From Hirudinaria manillensis (taxonomy: Eukaryota; Annelida; Clitellata; Hirudinida; Hirudinidae): DNA of 64,000 nucleotides. Each line of letters begins with the position of its first letter. The first letter of the stretch is position 1. Where the stretch lies: NCBI GenBank assembly GCA_034509925.1, contig CM067526.1, positions 4,907,501 through 4,971,500 of the forward strand, in the 5' to 3' direction. Positions 56,357 through 64,000 of the stretch are shown in pieces. The position numbers and the translations under genes were made by a program. The notes below the pieces were generated by a model, which did no database searches, was not told the origin of the DNA, and saw only the letters and a list, made by a program, of their open reading frames with translations.

Positions 56357-58114
56357 AATGGGTCAATGTTGCCATTGCAATTAGTTCATTTTATTATTTA
56401 ATATTTTATTACTTAATAGGATCTCAGACCACCTTGTTATAACGTTTTTGTGTTCCCCTTAAAGGGAGATAGGACTCCTATGATTAAGAAAAGTTGTTTA
56501 AACCAGTATTTGACCAGGGATTGATCTTTTACTAGAGTCTTATTACAAGGAGTTAATAATGGGAGATGTATACTAGTTAACATAATACAGATGTTTTCTA
56601 ATTTATCACTAATTAACGCAATACAGATTAAATACGTTAAATTTGCCTTTTCCCTGTCATCAGCATAAACAATTTATCTTGATTATGTTCTATTGAGTTC
56701 CAGTGTGTGAACCTGCAAAGGTGCTGTAGATTCATCGTTGATGAAGACCACCTGCTTTGCTGCTTTGCGGGAATAATGCATAGCAACTGTTGCCGTTGTC
56801 GTTTTTGACATCCTCATATTTTGAACAATAAAAATTAAAATTTCACAAATGTTTAAAACAAGTACGATAATAGGTTGCATATGTATATAATTTGCATTTT
56901 GTGTATCCTATATATTATAAATCACTGCATTTTTAAGAAAGTAAAATACCTGTCTAGATCAATTTTTGTCTCAGGAGAAATGCTAAGCAAATGAAGTTTA
57001 CCTAGGCCAACATTAAATTTGTCCTTTCCCTGCCTACTTTCCCCCTTTGGAAAAGATAAAACTCGTTCCTGCTTGTCTAAACCTTTTAATTGTAAACTAT
57101 ATTTTTTTGCTGGAAAGATGTGCTTATAAAGTTGCAGTTTATACTTATTTATTTAGCCTTTTGTGGTCAGTTAAGTCTTAGTTCGTTTGTTAAACTAAGT
57201 AATAAAATAGAAAACAATATTTGTAGAAGTAACTGGCAACTGTCAAATCATGATATACATTGTTAATAAATAATAGTGATTTAAAAAAGTAATTTTAGTA
57301 CATAATTGAAACCATGCATTAGACGGTTGATATTAGTCACATTTTACCATCAGCACAGAGATTGCTGGGTCTATGCAATTTATGTATGTTCAGTTTTAGC
57401 ATTTTCAACAACTATCCCAAATATTGATCATTTAAAAATCTTCCGATAAAGATATATTTTAGAAATTGTAAGATATATCGTGATGGAGACGCCAAGAATA
57501 TTCAACTGTTCTCTTAAAGCGCTTTCTTTGGAGTGCTGCTATCTGAAAAATTTGTCAGAAGGTTAGTTATTTTAAAAATGTTAACTATTTACAGAAAATA
57601 TACTAATAAATATAACTTCATAATCATTTCTGAATTGTGGAAGTTTACCAAAAATATGCATCCAAATTCGGCGTTACCACTTTGAGGGGTTGTTATTGTG
57701 TTCGTCTAAGTAGTTTGGCGCTTTCATGGTCTTTTGAGGGCCATATAATTGTAAAAGCGGAGTTAGTGTTTAGTTTTGGCAATTGAAAAAATATTCTTCT
57801 CTATTCGCGCTAGAATTTGATCGGCAAGAACAAAACTAGAATAATTATGCCTGAGGCGTAAACACATTTCAGCATTCGCTTAAATGATTGCTTCTAGATC
57901 ATGAATGATATAATAATATTTATAAGTTGTTATATCAAAATTTTAGCTGCCCTAAAAATATAATGTTTTAAATTAGATTTCCGTTTGCAATCTTGGATAA
58001 AACTTGGCGTTGGCCACTTTGCAATCATTGACTTGTTTTAAACATGATATGATGGATTTATTTTCAGAAAATTGTGATGCTAAAGTTGTAATTCTTTAAA
58101 GTAATTTTCATAAC
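56357..58114. other. Intergenic, GatB to ATRX
   Basis: 1.76 kb, AT-rich. It holds a minus-strand 65-codon frame (56683-56880, listed separately) and otherwise no coding-like sequence. The ATRX promoter should lie at its right end. Confidence 0.4.
56683..56880 (-). CDS. Possible small membrane protein, 65 residues
   Basis: An ATG-started minus-strand frame opens with a hydrophobic helix (MQPIIVLVLNICEILIFIVQ) followed by a polar tail (SKTTTATVAMHYSRKAAKQV). The 3' half is GC-richer than its surroundings. A single-pass microprotein is possible, but length and AT-rich context make chance a serious alternative. No family recognised. Confidence 0.2.
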   Translation of the reverse strand: MQPIIVLVLNICEILIFIVQNMRMSKTTTATVAMHYSRKAAKQVVFINDESTAPLQVHTLELNRT

Positions 58115-61100
58115 ATGGATTCAGAGTGTTTAAACAATGACACTAACAAAGGTTGTTTTATTACTCTTGTAATTGTGTTAATAATAGTAACTAAAATTTG
58201 TATTAACTCTATTGACATGTTTTGCTCGCCATGAAATGTGATCCTTTGACGTCAAACAGCCATAGAGTTCAGCACTACAGACATATCATGCACTTCATGT
58301 CATAGAGAAATAAATGTCTACAAACAAAGATCTACTTACCAACATCCTATCCTCAGAGTGCTAATCTGCAAGGTTTGCATTCACTCCATTTTTATCATTA
58401 CAAGGCATTAGCTTGGCAGTGACTTTTATTACAATTTCTGGTTTCCAGAAATGTTTCAAGTGGTACACTAGTGGAGAGATCGAAAAGGGGGAGGATGGAA
58501 CGGACCTGCAATGCAGATGGTGTGGAGATGGTGGTGATGTGTTCTGTTGTAACAACTGCTCCAATGTCTTCTGCAAGGAGTGCATCACCATCAATTTGGG
58601 AGAAGAGGAACTCAAAAGAGTTGAATCCACAGGTCAGACGATTGGAATCTAATTTTTGAAAATGGTTGCAAATTTATTTAAATGATTTTTTTAAATGATG
58701 CTTAAATATGGTCAACAGATAAATGGTGCTGCTACGTTTGTGACTACGAGCCCTTGTCTTGCTTGAGGAGCAAGTATGAGGAGCTTAAGCAGGCCGTTGA
58801 AAACGGGACGCGCATAACCATAGCTGCCGAAGATGACGACGACGATGAAAACCGTGAGGAGAGCAACGTTCAGTCATTTGCCGATGCACCTAACCATTGG
58901 GAGGGGAAGAACCTGCAATTGACCATTGTGGAACAGCAGAATGCAAAGCAGAACTTGGAGGCTTTTGAAGAAAGTGTCACTTCCCTTGTCCCAATATCAA
59001 GAACCTTATCCAATTCTTTATCATATGCTTTGTCTCAAGTTAAGAAGATTGATCTCACTTGTGAGAGCTTGGCTCTTGGTAAACTAGAAGAGATATGCAA
59101 CAAGATCAACTTGAATCTCAGTAATCTTTTGACTGCTTTTTCAAATGTTAAATCATCTGGAGGACCTAAAAGTAGGAATAGGAAGAAGAGGGAAGTGAGT
59201 GATGGAAATCTAAAAAATGGAAAGGAACGTCGCATGGAGAATGGGTGTTCCAAGACCAGCAGGAATAAAGAGTCTCTCGCTCCTGCAGATCAGCCTGCCG
59301 AAGCACCGAGAATAAAACTGACGATTTCAAAGAAATCTCTCGGGTTGTCGAGCGAGCCAAAAGTCGAAGCTTCCTCTGAAACAAAGTGTGAAGAAATCAG
59401 TAACGGGGACGTGGATGATGTTGCTATGGATGCTGCTGCTGGCAGTGATTGCAACGATGAGAATGATGGAGAGAGAGATGAAAGCAATGATGAGGGTAGC
59501 GATAAAGAAGAGGAGGAGGAAGCGAGTGCCAATTCGAGCGGAGACGAATATAATCCGAAGAAGGACATTCGTGACATAAAGGAACAAATGAAATCCAGGA
59601 AGGAGAAGGGAAAGCACACAAAAACCAAGACAGGTCAGGTTTTAGCTTTGTCTTATATTTGAAATGTCACAAAAGGTTATGTAATAATGATTATAATATT
59701 TGATTGCAGCGAAACGCAGTCTACAAAAGATCAAGGAGAAACTTCGGAAAAAGAAACTGAAAATTCAGCTGGAGAAAAGTAAGAAGGGAGGATCAAAAGA
59801 TGGGGATGAAGATGATGAAGAAGATGGAAATGAAAGCGACGATGCGGAAGCTAACGATAATAAAGATGATAATACCAAAGAAGATAATGCTAAGAAGGAT
59901 GGGGCTAAAAAGAAGAAAAAGAAGAAGGATGGTGACAAAGATTGTGATGACGACGATGATGAGGATGAACATTGTAGTAAGAGGAGAAAGAATATTCTAG
60001 ATAAGAAACTGCAGAAGTTCCAAAAGAGCAAAATGGAAGATGAAGATGGTGAAACGAACGAAGAGAATGATAAGAGCATTGATGATAGCTTTGATGCTGA
60101 CATAGACAGAAGTATCAGGAGTATTACTAGGTTGCTGAAGCAAAAGATTACCAAAGGGAAAGTCGAGACTGGAGATGAATCGATCAAGAGCAATGACGTG
60201 AAAGATGATGATGATGATGATGATGGCGATGATAATGAAGGAGGAGAACATGTTCCAAATGAGGACGATGAATTTACAAATGAATGCTCGAAGGCCTTAA
60301 GTGAACATTTGAACACACAGACATGGAAGTCTGGAAATGATACAGATGGACCTCCAGGTTTGTTTCTTATGGATGGACATATAGTTAGATGTTCTCTAAT
60401 GTCTTAGGAGCATTTAAGACATTGTTAACATTTGAAATTTTATTTTAAAGAAGCTGAGAAGAGAAGAAAGAGTAGGATCACGGAAGATCTCTTCACGGAT
60501 GACAGCACTGGCAACGTTGGCAATGATGAATACGCTGATGATGAAAAGGTTAAGACCATTACCATCACATTTTTTTATTATTTGTATTAACATTGATGAT
60601 TCTGTTATAAATAAAATTATGGATTTTATTTAGCTATCCCAGTGGTTGAATATGCCATTTCAGCATCAGTAGCCATTTATGTAGCTTCTCTCTGATGCTG
60701 CATGCTGAATTTCAAACATAATACATGACAACTGAGGCCAGTATTGCCACATGCACTAATACAATTCTTATTTTGCTAACCTGTAACAAGTTTGCACCAC
60801 AACGACGATATCTTCCCTTGATATTTGTACTTAATTTGAATCTATGGTTTGTATTTGTATATTTTAAAGGAGGGAGACTCAGGAGCAAGAGATTTTGAAT
60901 TAAGTACTGATGACAAACAACAGTTTGGATTGGAGGATGCTGCAGAAGAACCTGCTGAGGATGATGATGAGGAAGACGATTTAGACAATTGCGACGACAT
61001 GATTGAAAAAGTCATTGGTATGTGTCATACCGTTTCACGTATCTTTTCCTTTGTAGACTTTTAGAGTGCTTATTAAACTGGGCTTTTTATCTTATTAGTA

Positions 61101-64000
61101 AATTCTGCATATTTTTATAGTTTTGCAATTCTCTTAATTTCAGAACATTGTAATTCAAAAAGAAAGAAAAATTCAAACAAATTCAAGTCATTGATGAATA
61201 GCGATGGAGAAGACAATGATGACGACGATGATGACCTTGATAATGACAATGATGCTGAAGACGCTGGTGAAAATGATGACGGGCTCAAGAGTGATGCAGA
61301 TGACGATGGACTAAAGAAGTCAAAGAAGAAGAAGAGGGATAGACTTCTAGCTGCATCACTTCTGAGTTCAGATGATGAACAGCTTGGATCAAACAGGTAT
61401 TTTTCAATGGCCAGTTATAATTAGGTACGTTCTGCTTCTGATCCAAAGGTTGATTTGCCAGCGGGGATGCTAACGCGTCGAACGACGTGGGAGATGACAC
61501 GGCAGGAAACGAACAGACTCCCGTCAAAAAGAAAAGATCCAGAAAGAAGAAAGGAGAGGATGATGATGACGACGACGACGATGCCGAAGGTTTGAAGGCC
61601 ATTCTGAATGAATCGGACGAAGAAGTGAAAAAGAAAAAACGGAGGAGAATAAGAATGGAGAGTTCTTCGGAAGATGACGACAAGGTGATTTGAATGCGTA
61701 GAGTCATCCGTAGGATTTTGAAATCATCTCGAAATTGCTCGTGGCAGGATGGCGATAGTAGCGACGACCTTCAGTCTCCGTCGAGTGGAAAAAAGAGGAA
61801 GAAGATCCATAAGATCATCAACAGAAAGAAGTTGAGTAAGGAAACCATTGATGCTGCCAAGGCTGAGGAAGAGAGAAAGAAGAGAATCGAGGAACGTCAG
61901 AAGCTGGTAACTATTTAAGCGAATTATAATTAAATTTTTATTCAGTCTTGAAAGTAAACAACTGAAATCTCTTGTTCAAAGTTCAACCAAGTCACTGTGG
62001 AAGATTCCAACTCTCCAATGAAATGTCCCATCACTACAAAGCTTGTCCTTGAAATGGATCCTGAATCCCAAGAGCCCTTAGTCGAAGTTCACAAGAAAGT
62101 CATATGCAAACTGAAACCCCACCAGGTCGAAGGTCTGAATCAGCTCACGAGCCAACCGATCGCAACAAATTAGTTAAACTCCACTTAGTGATAACATAAC
62201 CATTTATTTTTAGCTGTAAAGTTTATGTGGAATTGTTGTGTCGAATCCCTGGATATGTTGAAAAAAGAGGAAGGATCCGGATGCATCCTCGCCCACTGCA
62301 TGGGGCTCGGAAAAACGCTATCGGTAAACGTCTCGGACCCTCGCGCGTGGAACGAGATGAGCTTTTGATTTTGAATAAACTTTTTTTTTCCAGGTCATTT
62401 CCTTTGTGCATACCGTGCTCCGATTCAGAAAATTAACAAATTTGAAGACCTGCTTGGTGCTGACACCATTAAACACCATTCTTAATTGGGACTCTGAGTT
62501 TGAGAGGTGGCTGAAAGGGGCTCAACCTCTTGATGTGAGTTTATTCAGAAAGAAATTTCTTTTATAAGGAGAACTTTACAAACTTGTTTTATGGTTTGTT
62601 ATTTTTTAAAAATTGCATTTATTTCATCTTTTCTGAAATTTTCAGGTTTATGAAATGTCAACAGTAAAAGACAATTGGAGCAGGAGTGAAGTGATAAAGA
62701 ACTGGAGGGATGGTGGTGGTGTGTTGATAATGGGTTATGACATGTTTAGGACCCTCTCACAGCTGACTAGGGTCAAAAATAAGAAGCAAAAAGTAATCAT
62801 TACTGAGGGTCTCCTGGATCCAGGTATTCATTGGTCGACAATCCATTTTGAAGCATTTCCAAGATTTCTGATTGTCTCGAGGCAATATTAAAATATTTTT
62901 GATAAATTGTAGGACCAGACATTGTGGTTTGTGATGAGGGTCATGTTTTGAAGAATGATAATACAGGACTGTCAAAGGCTTGTAATAAACTCAAGACTAG
63001 GAGAAGAATTGTCCTTACTGGAACACCATTGCAGAATAATCTTGTCGAGTGTTAGCATCTCAGGGAATGCTGTGCTTAAATTTTCAAAAAGTATTAATAC
63101 TTTTGTTTCTTCAGATCACTGCATGGTGAATTTTGTAAAGCCGAATCTTTTGGGAACGAGAAGAGAATTTCTGAACAGATTTGTAAACCCCATAACAAAT
63201 GGCCAGTGTTCGGACTCCACCCCTCGAGATGTGAAGATCATGAAGAATCGTGCCCACGTTCTCCACGAAACCCTCAACGGATGCGTACAGGTGTCGAGCA
63301 TATTTTACGATTTTCTCATGTTCTTGAAAACCTTGCACTTATGTACAGAAGACTGTTGCCTATGATTTATCTAGTGGTTTTTTTTCAACAGAGAAGAGAC
63401 TATTCTTCATTGACAAAGTATTTGCTTCCCAAACATGAATATGTCATCTCCATTCGACTCTCTAAAGTCCAAGTTGACTTGTACCAGGCCTACTTGCAGA
63501 GGAGTGCATCTGGTGATGCCATTACAGGACCCATCAGGGGCTCAAGAATTTTTACTGATTATCAGAATCTCATGAAAATATGGACCCATCCTTGGGTCCT
63601 GAAACTTGATGAAATAAGACAGGAATGCAGGGTTTGTTTGAGGATCACAATCTGAAGGATTCCATCAACCTGCTTTCAATGAGTTTCTTTTATGCAGAGA
63701 TTATATAAGGATGATGCAGACTCGTTCATTGACGACTCGAACGAAGAATCCTTTTTAGACTCAGAGGAGAGTGCCCTAGAAGCTGGATCAGAGTCTGAGG
63801 ATGATTGGAAGCCAAGAAGAAAAACCAGGAATTCTACAGAGAAGTATGATTTCTATAATTGATTTTGATTTCGTTTGCTTATGCCAAATCCTTTCTGTGA
63901 AATTGGGTTCCGATTTGCCTTCAGTAGCAAGGGCTCCGAACCCCCGGCCAAGAAGCGAAAGAGAAAGGCAAAATTTTCAGGAAGCATGGATGAGGAAGAG
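58115..64000 (+). CDS. ATRX: ATRX chromatin remodeller, 5' part (cut by window end)
   Basis: ATRX is a SWI/SNF-type ATPase that loads histone H3.3 into heterochromatin with DAXX. Exon 1 (58115-58151) codes [12 protein letters not shown]. The ADD domain, which reads H3 tails, spans about 58260-58790: [52 protein letters not shown] and [13 protein letters not shown] long acidic/basic linker follows (58800-61910) with GAT/GAC-rich DNA. The ATPase N-lobe starts near 61985, with [14 protein letters not shown] (Walker A, about 62278), [20 protein letters not shown] (DEGH box, about 62930) and LTGTPLQNN (about 63018). Exon [10 protein letters not shown] and the sequence after it reach the window edge, so the helicase C-lobe is missing. 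About 18 exons seen; many borders are approximate. Confidence 0.93.
60661..60700. other. ATRX: Intronic hairpin in ATRX
   Basis: CAGCATCAG (60661-60669) pairs with CTGATGCTG (60692-60700) over a 22-base loop. A second, offset pairing uses CATGCTGAA downstream. It sits in a roughly 320-base ATRX intron, longer than most introns of this gene. Confidence 0.5.

Noticed and set aside
59290-60316. Long Ser-rich minus-strand frames under ATRX
   Set aside because: Mirror images of the acidic GAT/GAA coding tracts of the ATRX linker.
1-64000. tRNA, rRNA, CRISPR arrays, LTR elements or LINE reverse transcriptases
   Set aside because: I looked for A/B-box and cloverleaf signatures, regular spaced repeats, and reverse transcriptase or integrase motifs on both strands and found none.

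Overview
This is a stretch of nuclear DNA from a compact, intron-rich, AT-rich invertebrate genome. Genes are split by short introns (about 45-120 bases, with some longer) using GT..AG borders. The set (agrin, a Ski/Sno corepressor, a natriuretic-receptor-type guanylyl cyclase, annexins, ATRX with an ADD finger) is bilaterian-animal. Abundant triplet repeats (CAA, AAT, CAC, GAT) and 5-7 kb per gene suit a small-genome arthropod such as a mite or copepod, but the sequence alone does not fix the phylum.

Layout. 1-3387: no supported gene; triplet-repeat-rich, GC-richer, promoter-like DNA. 3388-4314 (-): a Ski/Sno exon with the Dachshund-like and SMAD4-binding domains. 6442-17193 (-): a complete agrin (NtA, seven follistatin-Kazal units, two laminin-EGF, LG1-EGF-EGF-LG2-EGF-LG3). 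18581-22315 (-): a single-exon 1244-residue ankyrin/SOCS-box protein. 24229-25747 (+): TMEM64. 26246-28871 (-): GDPGP1, converging on TMEM64. 30078-31924 (-): annexin 1. 32743-35013 (-): an intronless SART1. 35770-41101 (-): a receptor guanylyl cyclase. 41754-43604 (-): annexin 2. 44620-46831 (-): the SLC25A20 carnitine/acylcarnitine carrier, divergent from PRKRIP1 (47509-48541, +). 49356-49753 (+): a possible small spliced gene. 50256-52711 (+): a second SART1, with introns. 53587-56356 (+): mitochondrial GatB. 58115-64000 (+): ATRX, cut by the window edge inside its helicase region.

The genes do not form an operon or pathway; it is an ordinary animal gene neighbourhood. Its most unusual traits are paralogue pairs that appear to exchange sequence. 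The two SART1 copies lie in inverted orientation, one lacking both introns of the other; their coding centres are almost identical while their flanks cannot be aligned. The two annexins share one nearly identical 178-base exon between clearly diverged exons. Further points are a simplified agrin centre, a GC-AG intron in the cyclase catalytic domain, a 154-base element with 16-bp inverted ends in an agrin intron, and several small unassigned coding-like stretches.

Limits: exon borders were read by eye from splice consensus, frame and family similarity. Percent identities are hand counts over the named segments only. No database search was run.
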